Below are positions 37,901 through 48,634 of a DNA stretch of 64,000 nucleotides, piece by piece. Every line of letters begins with the position of its first letter. Within the stretch, counting starts at the first letter, position 1. The notes beneath the pieces were generated by a model. It saw only the letters and a program-made list of their open reading frames with translations, did no database searches and was not told the DNA's origin. Made by a program: the position numbers and the translations under genes. The DNA is from Paramecium sonneborni (taxonomy: Eukaryota > Ciliophora > Oligohymenophorea > Peniculida > Parameciidae), in contig CAJJDN010000087.1 of the NCBI GenBank assembly GCA_905182985.1, positions 258,819 to 322,818 of the forward strand, written 5' to 3'.

Positions 37901-39986
37901 TAGAATGTTGAAGAAGTTATATAACAATATAAAGAATTTGAATAAGAGTTTAAAGATAATGCAAAGTAATCATAATCTAGTGCTACTTCTGACAGAACTT
38001 AAATGTCCGTATTCAATATACTTAGAAATCTATAATACACTTAAAGATATTAAACTACTCTTATTAAAGTGTTTTTGAATACAACTTTTCTCTTTCTTGT
38101 ATTACTTTTTTTAGTTATTCTTGAATTAATTATTGCAAGGGGAAACACAAATAATTTGTAATATTAAATTCCTCTTGTCAGATTACCTGATAGGTTTAAT
38201 AGATTATATTGTACTTTTACAGTTTTAGGATAATTAGATTTAGAAATGAGATTACTTGAATTTAATCATGGAGATTATTATGTCTATCGTATTTAATAAG
38301 AAAGCAAATAAATAAGAATTGAATTATTACAATTAATTGTTGAAATAGAAAAAGAATTTTCAGTTTTAGAATAATAAGGAAAATTAAATAAAGCTGAAAT
38401 ATAAATTGTCAATCAATATATTTATTCAGCCTACAATATTTCCTTTTTGTAATTTAATTAAATGGTTAATGAATATACTCAAGCATTAGATAATCTATTT
38501 GAAGAAAATGATGAACTCTCTTTGATTAATGAATAGATAAGATTACTATTCATGAAAGCTAATCTCAATAATTTAATTGATTTTGTAAGCAATGTTGTAG
38601 AGAATATTGTTAGTGAATTTTTTGCAAATATTGATAATTATGAATTTCTCTATCTTATTTTTCTATTTGCTTAACTTCTCATTATTATTATTGCTATATT
38701 ACTTTAATTTAAATTATGGACAGAACCTTATATTTATAAATAAAATATCCTACTTATGATATGTAGAGTACAAGAAAAAGATGTGGAATTATTATTATTA
38801 AAATATAAGTCTTTTAAAGATATTTTAATAAATGACATAAGTAAATGGAAATAAATAAATTATTTTAAAGAGTTCTTTACTTGTAGAATATCCTAATTAA
38901 GAAAAATATAAAAATTAACACATTAACATTAAATAGAAAAAAAACAATAAAAATCATAATAGAGAGCCAAATTGAATTAAAGAATTTAAGAGACTCAATA
39001 TTCTATAGTCCATATATATTTAATGTTATTTTTTTTATGGTTTATTTTAACCTCATTTGTTTTATCATCATATCTTTTTTAAGATATAAATATAACAGAT
39101 TCATTTCCCGAATTAGATTTATGTATGAGATTTGTAAGATTTAAATAAAGATTTGATAGTTGTATGATTATTAGTTAATTGATAAAAAATTAAAATTTAT
39201 TAAGTAATCTTTAGAAAAAAAGTGGGATTTATCTTTAAAATCCAGAATATAATAAAACAGATGGATTTTTTTAGAGGAATAATAAAATTTTATTAGCATA
39301 GTTTAAAATGAGTTTAGAATTATAGAAGGAATAATATAATTCTATATATGATAATATAGTTGCATCTGCTAAGATAAGTGATTAAAATAAAAATTTATTG
39401 TTAGGATTGTATTAAGATGATCTTTGTGATTATATTGGAGATAAATTACCTTTTTGTAATTATATGAATGGGAAATTTCAAAATTTTCCAGATTTTCCAT
39501 AGCCCCTTGAGATCAATAATAATAGAGAACGTTTGAAATAAGGTTTTAATGGATTATATTAAGAGTAAAATTAAGTTTAAATATTATAGAATTCAGGCGC
39601 TTTTTTCAAGTAAATTTGTGAAAGAGTTGAATGGAGAATTAGAAAGTGATGCTGATGAAATTATAAATTTTTTGCAATCGGCTGAAAATTTTTAACTATT
39701 GATGCCATATTTTTTTGACCTTAATAAAGCAATAGTAGAATTTTATTCAACTATAATATCTACATCTGTAGATATTTTAGAAAAAGATTATTAAAGTTAT
39801 TTAATTTATTATGTGATATTTGGAATAGTAGCTTCAGGTATATTATTTTCTGTGGTAATTTTGGCAACCAGAAAATTATAAAGATAAATTAGAGCAATAA
39901 GATAAGCATTGGTATTGTTACCTCATGAAAGTTTATTAGATGTATAGGTTTATAATGCAATCAAAAGATTTGAATAAAAGATGTGA
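34979..39986 (+). CDS. TmcB-like large multi-pass membrane protein (paralogue of the gene at 9599-14621)
   Basis: Predicted 1,661 aa with a single 22-nt intron (39575-39596) close to the 3' end. It aligns along its length with the 1,658-aa protein at 9599-14621. Shared features are an N-terminal block of many helices (LWLIITIIFTKLKLKYS, FVLIIIDIVLMIVKSIV), an ILNDY...DIEQRIDE stretch, the sensor-like segment near residues 608-700 (IHDKIIQRYMKKGY, YDFLIFDRRGKILGISE), and an acidic Gln-rich linker (EYDEDEDEDQKQ). Next comes LVRLPDRFNRLYCTF before an extracytosolic helical region, and finally MPYFFDLNKAIVEFYST plus a terminal membrane helix. The intron near the 3' end is shared in position with the paralogue, whereas the paralogue's 5' intron is absent. 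Function unknown. Confidence 0.82.
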
Positions 39987-40033
39987 TAAATCATTTAAAA
40001 ATTAAATACTAATATTTTGAACTAGAATATTCA

Positions 40034-40301
40034 AATTTTTTGTAAGTAAAATGTTTCAAGTTCTTGTTCCATTTCTATAAAATTATTGATATGTTATGTT
40101 TCTTCATCTTCAAAATCATTTTCATCAAATAAATAGGGATTAAATTAATCATCTTACAAAATTGGAGGTATCAAAGCAATTTATCTATTTTTTTGAAATA
40201 ATTTTTCATTTCTTTCTTTTTACATTTTCTTATGAAAATCTTCAACTTTCTTAATAATTAATGGAAATAGAATACCATTTAAAGTAATATTTTAGTCTCA
40301 T
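40034..40301 (-). CDS. Small coding-looking frame, 3' end unresolved
   Basis: Between two convergent genes the minus strand reads MRLKILLQM, a possible 26-nt intron, then KVEDFHKKMQKERNEKLFQK and an acidic stretch DENDFEDEETQHINN. Composition is protein-like and charged. No in-frame TGA is found before the frame runs into the 3' end of the TmcB-like gene. The end given here is therefore arbitrary. It could be a separate small gene or a lost 3' exon of the CK1-like gene upstream. Confidence 0.3.
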
Positions 40302-40417
40302 CTTATAATTTCTTTTCAGTGGGTATCTCTTCAATTAAAGAATTTGAGTTTAGATTTAATAATTACATAAAATTAAATAATAATAAACAGAAATAAGATA
40401 AATATTACACAAATGGT

Positions 40418-41864
40418 TCAAATCATTAATTATACCAATTTAATAATCGAAATCTAAGTATAAGTAAAGAAATACTATTTATGAGTTTAATTGAGTTTAA
40501 TATTTTTTTGTTATAAACTTTTATCTCCGAGATATTCATTAAGTTATAAGCTAATTAAATCTGTTTCAATATCTACAAATATATTTGAATTTTTCATAGA
40601 TGATGATGAATAAAATGGATTAATAGAAATGCATTATTGACTACCTATATTAAATAAATAAATAAATAAAACAATACCATTATAGGAAGCTAGAGTAGTT
40701 TTTTTATTCTCATCCTTTCCATTAATATTGTTTCTACTTGAAATTTGAGGAGGTGGAGCTTATAATAGATTAGAACTGAAATTATAAATAAAAATAAATT
40801 TATTTACTTTTATTGATTTAAAATACCTGAGATTTATTTTTCAATAGATTTTTTCATTTCTATACTATTATGAGGAATTAAAGATTCAGAATGAGTAGTT
40901 TGTCTAATTTCACTCCAATCATAGAATCCATCAAGATTTAATTTTAATGATTCTGCTCTTTTTTAAGTTCAAAAATAATCATTTTATAATTAGGTTGACT
41001 CTAAAACTCTAATTTACGTATGTAACTATGTATAATTGTATTTAGAATACTCAAATATTTTTTGAAATTCTTTTGGTTAATCTCTAAACATTTCATTTTA
41101 TAATAGTAATTTAATTTCACCTACTTTTTTAGTTCTCTAACCTTCATTAACGTTTTATATATTTTGCCAAGGTAGCTATCTTGATAAAAATTATAATTTT
41201 ACCCTCTAATAAAGTATAAAATGATATACATCATAGATTCTAAATCATCTTTTCTACTTAATTCATGACCAAGATGAGCAGCAATAGAAGCATATCTTGT
41301 AGTTCCTAAAAATGATTTATTTTCTCTAAAAGGACTAGAATAATATAATAATATATATTATTACATATGTTTATTATTGAAATCCTTATATATTTTACTG
41401 ATTCCAAAATCAAGTAAATAAATTTTACCATTATCTTTACCTTAACCTAATATAATATTCTCTGGTTTAAGATCTCTATGAATAACACCTTGAAAATGTA
41501 ATTGTTCTAAAACATCAATTAATTGTATTGCAATTAGTAATACAGTCTTCAGTGTAAAGTGTTTCAACTGTTTAAAATGATAAGCTAAATCATTTCCTAA
41601 CATTTGCATAACTAATATATTATAACCATGTTCTTTTCCTGACCATATAAATTTAGGTATTCCTTCCATTTAACCAAGATGTTTAAAAATTTATACTTCT
41701 CTTTCAAATGATCTAACATCTTCATTCTCTTCTTTTTCTACTTTTATGGCTACTTCTTATTTTGTATTCTAATCTAAACCTACAAACACAATTCCAAAAG
41801 AACCAGCAGATAGTTTCCTTTGAACAATGAATTAATTGTTACAGATTCTATTCTAAAGTAACAT
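40418..41864 (-). CDS. Casein kinase 1-like protein kinase, with an apparent one-base frame break
   Basis: Start [20 protein letters not shown] with glycine loop SAGSFGIVF, Lys in VAIKVEKEE, catalytic loop [21 protein letters not shown], and CK1 hallmarks [18 protein letters not shown] and [15 protein letters not shown]. Introns are 41335-41364 (30), 41180-41202 (23), 41026-41050 (25), and in the tail 40776-40807 (32) and 40645-40677 (33). All catalytic residues are present. CK1 C-lobe motifs [18 protein letters not shown] and [14 protein letters not shown] are both obvious, but one base is missing between them, in the A-run at 40959-40964 (6 seen, 7 needed). That is either a sequencing error or a disabling mutation. 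The Ser/Asn-rich tail and its stop (40418-40420) are less certain. The start lies 11 bp from a divergent ATG. Confidence 0.75.
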
Positions 41865-41875
41865 AATATTTTATA
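41865..41875. promoter_or_regulatory. 11-bp gap between divergent start codons
   Basis: Only 11 A/T bases (AATATTTTATA) separate the ATG of the CK1-like kinase (minus) from the ATG of the Rho-type GTPase (plus). Both starts are forced by the position of conserved domain motifs, so transcription of each gene must begin inside, or use promoter elements inside, the other. Confidence 0.5.
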
Positions 41876-42518
41876 ATGATTTCTAATTAAGAACCGTAAT
41901 AAATCAAGGTTGTTGTAATTGGTGATAGTAGTGTTGGCAAGACTTCAATACTTTTAACGTAAATTTATATAATAAACTTAGTTATACATAAGATAGATTT
42001 CCAATTGATTATGTACCTACTGTCTTTGAAAATTATTCAAATGTTATAAGTGTAGACAATACCTAAGTTTAATTAACCTTGTGGTATTAAATCAAATATC
42101 TAGGGATACAGCAGGTTAAGAATCTTATGAAAGATTAAGAATGATAAGTTATTAAGCAGCAAATGCATTTGTTATTGTCTTTTCTGTAATAGACTTATAA
42201 AGTTTTGAAAATATTTGGATTAAATGGTTACCAGAATTATAAAAAGCAGGCAAAGATCGTTTACCTAAGATTATTATCGGTAATAAATGTGATAAACTTA
42301 ATGATTCTTTAAAATTCTAAGTGTTTTGGGAAAAATGTGAATTAGAAAATATAAGATTTATTGAATGTAGTGCCTTCCAAAATAAAAACATTAAAAATGT
42401 CTTTGAAGAAATTGTTAGTATAACTATTAGAGAACAAATGCTTCAAACTGTTCTAAGATCTAAAAGAAGATAAGAAACTATTTAAAAATAATAGAAATCA
42501 TTCTGTCAATTACTATGA
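41876..42518 (+). CDS. Rho/Rac-type small GTPase with CaaX tail
   Basis: Predicted 199 aa; introns 23 nt (in LLT|YTQDRF) and 20 nt (inside LW|DTAGQE), both at places where the conserved G-domain would otherwise break. Motifs: GDSSVGKTS P-loop near residue 16, FPIDYVPTVFENYS switch I of Rho type, DTAGQESYERLR switch II, IGNKCDKL (G4), ECSAF (G5). Arg/Lys-rich C-terminus ending CQLL, a CaaX box with terminal Leu predicting geranylgeranylation and membrane attachment. The classical Rho insert helix is short (NDSLKFQVFWEKCELEN). Likely regulates actin or phagocytic/ciliary membrane dynamics, inferred from the family only. Tightly divergent with the CK1-like gene; the next gene starts 37 bp downstream. 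Confidence 0.9.
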
Positions 42519-42555
42519 GGAATTATTTCCTATTTAATAACTTATTAATATTATT

Positions 42556-43996
42556 ATGAATACTTTAAGTTCAAATCCTAAAAAAACTATGTTTTATGCT
42601 GCTGCCTAAAGTATTATAATTTCTTCATATTTTAGACATGTTAAATCAGCATTCCTCTTACTCTTCTGTTTAAATTCTATAACGAAGCTTATTATAATTA
42701 CACTAACTTCCAACAATTAATAATCAAAGACATTAATTGAGTTAATCATTAAATAATTATTCAGATAGAGTTTAATACAATCTATCTCTTCCTTAAAATA
42801 CCAATATAGTTTTATAAGATAGAGATAGATCTCTCTCTTAAAAAACTAATAACTCTATTAATCTAAATATATCACTTGAAAGATTATAGAATACTTAAAA
42901 TATTAAGTCTAATTTCTTAATTCCAAATCAAAACTCAAACTTGAATTACGATAAAGAAATTTAAAAATAACAGTATTGTTAAATCATAATAAAGATTAAA
43001 AGCATATTTATTAAAATAAATATAAGAAAAATAAATATCATATTAACAAGAATAAGAAAGAATCAAAATTGAAGATCGTATAGCTGAAGAATTAGTTAAA
43101 AGATAATTAGAAGAAATTAGAATCAAATAAAAGTCTAAATTAGATATTTCTAAAAAAGGTAGTTTTTGGTTGATATATTATTATATAAGAAAAATCTGCA
43201 ATTATCCAAAAAATACAGAAATGTATCAAAACTTTCTCTTTCACCACATCAAGATGGACTATTCATGTAAATATAAAAATCTAAATTTATTCACAATAAT
43301 CAATAAAATGATCTACTTTAAAAATTAAGTAATATTCAAGTAACTATCCCTTTAATTCTATAGAATAATATCAATAATCTATAACAATCATAATCCAAAC
43401 AAAATCATGCATCATCTGTCAGAAAAAACATCAAATAAATGATTCGAAAAACATGTTAATTACTTCCGGCACATAATGAATTAATCTATGAAAATATTCA
43501 TAATTAATTTAATGATAAAAAATTAGAATGTGAAACTATATTTATACCAGTCAATTCAAAATTAAACACTAGTATTTATACTTCTTAATCATAACCTCCA
43601 TTCTAAATTTAATAGGATATAAATAAATCAACTCATAATTTCAATTAAAATAATAGTTTTTAATTACCATAACACAATAATTCTATGATTAGTAATCCTA
43701 TTAATAATGCATAAAATTACTCATCTTAAATTAATAATATCAATCGTATAAATAATCATTATAGATTAACAATACACCAATAAACTTCAAAAGAGAGATC
43801 TATTTCAATATCGAATGAGAAAATGCTAATAAAGGTTGATGAAATTAAGGATGATATACAAGGATTAACATAAAAAATAAAAAAAGTATATAAACTGCCT
43901 TTAAACTTTTAGCCTATTCAAAATAATTTATAATTAAAATTACCACATAGAACAACTATGCTTATGTAGATAACTTCAAAAAAGTAGCTATTATGA
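42556..43996 (+). CDS. Hypothetical coiled-coil protein, 442 aa
   Basis: Five exons with introns 42611-42635 (25), 42978-43002 (25), 43159-43189 (31) and 43223-43253 (31); only with all four is the length divisible by three. Starts MNTLSSNPKKTMFYAAAQ. Residues about 25-140 are Asn/Ser/Gln-rich. A charged coiled coil follows (QEKQISYQQEQERIKIEDRI, AEELVKRQLEEIRIKQK) around 150-200. The remainder is low complexity with a helical tail (LIKVDEIKDDIQGLTQKIKK). No enzyme motif or membrane segment. Ends QLL-TGA. Convergent with the next minus-strand gene, 140 bp between stops. Could be a cytoskeletal component, but that is only suggested by the coiled coil. Confidence 0.65.
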
Positions 43997-44136
43997 TATT
44001 CTTAGTTAAAATTAAGTATAAAAACAAGAAGAGCCAAAATCATCACAAAGAAATTGATCATAAATATTTAAATTCTTATGATTAATATATATATTTTGGA
44101 TATTTTTGAAAAAGAATGAATAGATTCTTATTATAT

Positions 44137-45340
44137 TCACTTTAAAATCATTTTTTTTTTAATTTTTGGTGTGCCATGATTTGAAGAACATATTTAACTA
44201 GGAGTTAAATGTCTTGATCTTATACTTCTCATTGAACTTTTAAGATCTTCAAAGATTTTCTAACTACTAGCCAAACTTGTTCTTCCTTTTACAAAAAAAT
44301 TATTTTATTGTTGATTTGCAATCTTCTTTTTTGAATTACTATTATTGTAAGTCATTTTTGTAGAAAACATTTTTTTTGCCAACTCCAATAACAATTCATT
44401 CTATTAAGGAGTATTTCTAGCAGTTGTTAAACAAGATTTAGTCATTTCAATATTACCTAAAGAAGCTTATCTTGATTTTAACTAAGGTGGTTTCTTTATT
44501 GTTTTAATTGGAATTTCAATTTTAGATCTTTATTTCTAAGCAGATGTTTATCTAGATGTTTAGGCTGGTTTTGGTATTCGTTATGATAAAGGTGGAGATT
44601 TTAATTATTGAGCTTATCTAATTTACATTTCTATAGTTTTTGTAAGAGTTCCTTTATTATTTTAATATATTTATCTTTAAGCTTCAATTGTATTTTTTAA
44701 TTATTTTTAAATTTATTTATTCTAATTAAATATTTAAAAAGGTTTTGGTTAAACTTTTGTATCTCCAATCATTTGAACTAAATCTCTAAGTATAGTTGTA
44801 TTACTAATTTTTGAAATGTCAGTTTATGTAGATTCAATTTTGAGATCTCTCAATAAATATTTAAGTTAACTAACTGAACAATCTTCAGAAGTGTCCTTTA
44901 CCTTTGATGGTGTTTATTATTTAATCTCTTCAAATAATCCTAATTCCATTTTAATTTTGCAATACTATATCTCTCTATTTTTTTCCATTCTTTTATTAAT
45001 TACTTTGCAATGAAAGTTTCTTGGTATATTTATATGGAACTTATAATATTCTAAAAGAGCTGGTATTCTATCATCACTTTCAAAATATCTATAAAATCTT
45101 TTTCACTATAATAAATTTTAATTACCTTCTCATAAACTCTGTATGCTCATCCAATTAAACATAATCTTTATATCGAATAGTAGATTTTATCTATTTGTCA
45201 TCCAAAATATCATTTATGTCTTTTTCATAATAAAAGTTTTATGATTAAGAGTATTTACAATAAAGTGCTCTTGTGAGAATTAAATGAAAGGATCCATCAG
45301 TGTTCAATTTATCACAGAACATGCACTTATTAACTTACAT
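44137..45340 (-). CDS. Ciliate-type 'EYYKFH' domain protein 2
   Basis: Predicted 391 aa, one 28-nt intron (45098-45125). N-terminus MQVNKCMFCDKLNTDGSFHL carries a C-x2-C pair. The domain then matches the protein at 24927-26738 motif by motif: SQNFYYEKDINDILDDKQIK against SQNYYFTRDINEILNEATTK; KSTIRYKDY against KSTVRFKDW; EFMRRFYRYFESDDR against EYFKRFYHLSEYPTK; LLEYYKFHINIPRNF against LLTEYYKFHHDIARIF. After a helical segment (YLLRDLKIES, LVQMIGDTKVQPKP) the C-terminal half is basic, Ser/Gln/Pro-rich and probably disordered. The stop follows an A10 run (44137-44139), so the last codons depend on that run length. Function unknown. Confidence 0.75.
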
Positions 45341-45490
45341 TTTATTTTTATTTCTTCAATATAAAATAAATTATATAATAATAATTTTTTTAATAATTGC
45401 ATATTTAATTAAGGAACTATAAATCAACCTAATTCTGTTCCAAATAATTTTAATAATTAATTATTATTATATTGATATAAATAATAATAA

Positions 45491-46731
45491 TCATGAATTT
45501 AGAGGAATACTTTCCTCTTATGCAAATATATCATTTTTATGTTGATTATTAAGTGATCCAGTGTTATTTAATTTCATTTTTTCATTAATTTCAGATTATT
45601 ATTGAGGTGAAACTGTTTGTTATTTAATATTATTGTTCTTTTCTTCTATTTTCATTATTACTTATTCTGAATCAACTTTTTCATTCTCATTTAAAATTGC
45701 TTTAACTTATGAAACAAATTTAGTTTCGATTTCTTCTTTAATCATCTAAAATCTAAAACTAAATTTACTTTTATATATTCAAATTGAGTGATCAATTAAT
45801 ATATTTTTTCGAGAACTTCTTTTTATTTCTCAGAACTAACTATTTCATCAGAATAAAGAATAAAATAACATTCTATCAAAGATATTAATGATAAACATAC
45901 TTTTTTCTTTATGATATTTTGCATAAAATTAGACACTTTCTCCTTTCAATTAAATTATTTCTAAAGGTTTTTTCTAATTATCCATTATCTATTTCTGTAT
46001 TGCATTTCTATCATCTAACCATTTCTTTTAAATAGGAATCATTTTGTTGACCATCATAAAAAAATACTATCGAACATAATCAAACATCATAAATCCTTTA
46101 AAATTAATTTTTTGCTTTGGAACCCTTTCATCCATTTTAGATTTCATAATCATTTTATCAATTAATTCTATAGTTTTTTATTTTTGCTACTCATTTTTTT
46201 CTATTTCTAGAGTTAAATCCTTTCTAAATTTCTTATGTTATTTTGATTGTTAAGTCATAACTAATTCTAAGTTTCCATTTTTCTCAATATATTCCTATTC
46301 TGCTTTTATTAATAGATCCTCAATCTCTTATTTCAAATTCTTTTGAAATTCTTCTCTTGTTAGCTTTAATATTTATATTAAATTTTATACTTTGTTGTAA
46401 TTGTTAACTTTTTTTATTTATTCAATGATGGCTGCTAGAACTTTTTGTTATTCCTCTTTTATTGTTTTTTAATTGCTTAACAATATAAAGTAGCATTCTA
46501 AATTTAATAACATAATTTACTTGTTGATTTTTCATATTAACAAAAGAAATTTCCAAAATCACTTTCCATCTCGAAAGTTTCTTATGGTTTTTTTTTCTCT
46601 TCTTATAGTTTTTTTTCTAATTCACTTCTTGTTTTAAACCATGAATCTGAAATATCAAAGCTTCTTCTAATAAAAAAGGCAAAATATTCTCTTCCATAAT
46701 CATAACTTGTAAATCCTCTAAAAATTGACAT
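45491..46731 (-). CDS. Helical protein with an internal duplication, 388 aa
   Basis: Four exons; introns 46498-46520 (23), 45873-45900 (28), 45746-45768 (23). The protein consists of two copies of one module. Copy 1 (about residues 1-120) begins FRGFTSYDYGREYFAFFIRR and includes KCYFILLSNQKTIKEEQQKV. Copy 2 (about 198-310) begins FKGFMMFDYVRQYFFMMVNK and includes KCYFILYSDEIVSSEKQKEV. Each ends in a charged helix. A long acidic/basic coiled-coil linker (LTREEFQKNLKQEIEDLL, RKDLTLEIEKNEQQKQK) connects them. The tail is Gln/Asn-rich and ends PLNS-TGA. No known domain recognised. The second-copy intron interrupts the same CYFI region in which the first-copy intron lies, supporting duplication of an intron-bearing unit. 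Confidence 0.72.
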
Positions 46732-47247
46732 TAAATTAATATGATTTAATTATGAACTTGTTACAGGGTTCTTTGCATTTTATAATAAACAACAATATGC
46801 AATTTAAAACTGTAGAATTGATTAATATATTTGAACTTTTTTATTAAGTTTTTGAAGTTATATTTTTAAATCAATTCATAGAACTTGAAAATACAGTAAA
46901 ACTAATAAAAAAACTTTAGTATTTTTGACTGTCCATCATTTGAGTCTAATATCAATATATGATATAATAAGAGGATAAGAAGAAGAACTAAATAATTTGA
47001 AAATAATTTTAAGGTTAGAATTGATATTTTAATTGTATAATATTTGATATTATAATTTTTATAAGCGATTATATGATGAATATCAAATTAAGATTATGGA
47101 TTTCATGTCTAAAATAATATAATTGATTAAAAAATAACGTTTTTTATTGTATTTTAAAGTTTAATAAAAATACAAAAAGAATAGAAAGAATGGTTTGAAT
47201 TTGATAATATAAAGATTAACATAATTTATCATTTTAATAATTATATT
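46732..47247. other. Intergenic AT-rich DNA between divergent genes
   Basis: About 515 bp upstream of both the duplicated-module gene (minus) and the C2H2 gene (plus). No protein-like frame was found. It is one of the few spaces here large enough for two ordinary promoters. Confidence 0.5.
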
Positions 47248-47808
47248 ATGCTAAATAAATCAATAAAAGTAACAAAAAAAGTAATTATCATAAATCAAAA
47301 GTATTATATTGTAATATTGATAAGAACTGAGACAATAAGTGAGAATACAAATATAATAAATAGAGAACCATTAAAAAATAGTTAAGAAGGGCAAAGGTTT
47401 GATTAAAAGAATTCAAATTAAACATAGATGCATAATGGATTTGATGAATGTAAAAAATGTGTTTTAAGGAAAGAAAACTATGATTTGAGACAATTACATG
47501 AGATGTTGAATATTTGTTAAAAAAACCATTAGAAAATGAAGGAGATTAAATCGATAGTGGATGTATTAAAAAATAGAACTAGTAAATTGGAATAGAAATT
47601 GAAATAGTAAGAAGGATAGAGTAAAGTGAAGAGAGTCAGAAGAACTTCAACTTAAATAGAAAAGAAATATAAAGTTTAAATTTGTAATTATAATTTAAAG
47701 TGTTATGTAAAGAATTGTGAGAAATATTATGGGTCAATGATATCATTGAATTTACATATGAGAATAAAACATAAAAGATAGAGAAATGTTTAGGAATAAT
47801 AAAAATGA
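47248..47808 (+). CDS. Small protein with one C2H2 zinc finger
   Basis: A single 187-codon frame (186 aa) from ATG to TGA. The C-terminus contains LKCYVKNCEKYYGSM followed by LNLHMRIKH, a C-x4-C-x12-H-x4-H finger of the classical type, preceded by a basic stretch (SKVKRVRRTSTQIEKK). A second Cys cluster ECKKCVLRKE lies mid-protein, followed by a short coiled-coil (MKEIKSIVDVLKNRTSKLEQ). A nucleic-acid-binding role is plausible from the finger alone. The N-terminal 30 residues are AT-rich and could include a three-n intron (a GT...AG unit at about 47302-47325), so the start is uncertain. Convergent with the E2-variant gene, 43 bp between stops. Confidence 0.65.
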
Positions 47809-47851
47809 TAAACTTTCCTTACTTATATATATATATATTGATTATTGTAAC

Positions 47852-48377
47852 TCAATAGGTTTGACCATCGGGTGGTTATTGTAATTTTTTGTTAGCAGCA
47901 GAACTCATTTCATTTTTTAATCCTGTTAAGATGCTTTCTAGAGTATTTTTGGATACCCAATTTTTTAAAATGCCAAATTTATTAATATCAATCTGAATTA
48001 GTAAGTGATAGATACCTATCCATTTGCTAAAACGCATGGAAGATTAATTTTAGTGACAAATTTGACTTAGGGAGCAACCTTAGGATATTGTGGACCACAA
48101 GTGATTTTAAGTGAATAGATTCTATTCTCAAATGCAGTCTATGATATTAAATTAAATAATTACATTATAAGGACCAAGGATTGTTCCATTCCAATTAGTC
48201 ATTTACATGTCTTCAGCTACCAATTTCAGATAATAATTTTACCATCTTCTAATCCATAACTTACAGTTCCATCTCCAATACCTTTTTCTCCATTTTAAAG
48301 TTCTTCAAGCAATCTAAATCTTCTTGGGACTTCTAAACATAATGTAAAAACGATATTAAATTACCTGGTGCTTACAT
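47852..48377 (-). CDS. Mms2/UEV-type ubiquitin E2 variant
   Basis: Predicted 139 aa in five exons; introns 48333-48364 (32), 48217-48242 (26), 48139-48163 (25), 47993-48015 (23). Reads MQAPEVPRRFRLLEELQNGE, GIGDGTVSYGLED, MTNWNGTILGP, FENRIYSLKITCGPQYPKVA, VKFVTKINL, FGILKNW, ending PPDGQTY. This matches UEV1/Mms2 along the whole length, including the absence of the E2 catalytic cysteine (the C-terminal part goes from ANGQ to IDINKFGILKNW). UEVs pair with Ubc13 to make K63-linked ubiquitin chains in DNA-damage tolerance and signalling. Short first exon (13 nt) typical of Paramecium genes. High confidence in the family. Confidence 0.93.
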
Positions 48378-48634
48378 TAGGATTTTATTTAAATAATTAT
48401 TATATGATATTAATTAATATAACAAATTCATATATTAGATGTTGTAGATTCTATATTTCAATCATTCAAATGAAGAAGCAAAAAATAACTAAGAAATATT
48501 ACTCTATTAAGGTTATTATTGTTATTCAATTGATTCAACAATATAATAACAATTATATTTACTATTATTAGAATTTATACATTAAAATATATTCAGTAAT
48601 AATATTTATTAACACTGCTTAAATTATTTATGAT

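Noticed and set aside
37824..38078. Plus-strand frame MMKTKMKIKNKHTN... inside the second TmcB-like gene
   Set aside because: Shifted reading of the acidic Gln-rich linker; the correct frame continues into the conserved LVRLPDRFNRLYCTF region.
43141..43260. Frameshift in the coiled-coil gene
   Set aside because: Two 31-nt introns (43159-43189 and 43223-43253) together restore frame and make the coding length divisible by three.
47820..47850. TATATA repeat as a telomere or satellite
   Set aside because: Only a short dinucleotide run between convergent stops; no G4T2/G3T3-type telomeric repeats anywhere.
48368..48571. Plus-strand frame MLTLGFYLNNYY... opposite the start of the E2-variant gene
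   Set aside because: Very AT-rich, no conserved features, overlaps the first exon and upstream region of a certain minus-strand gene.
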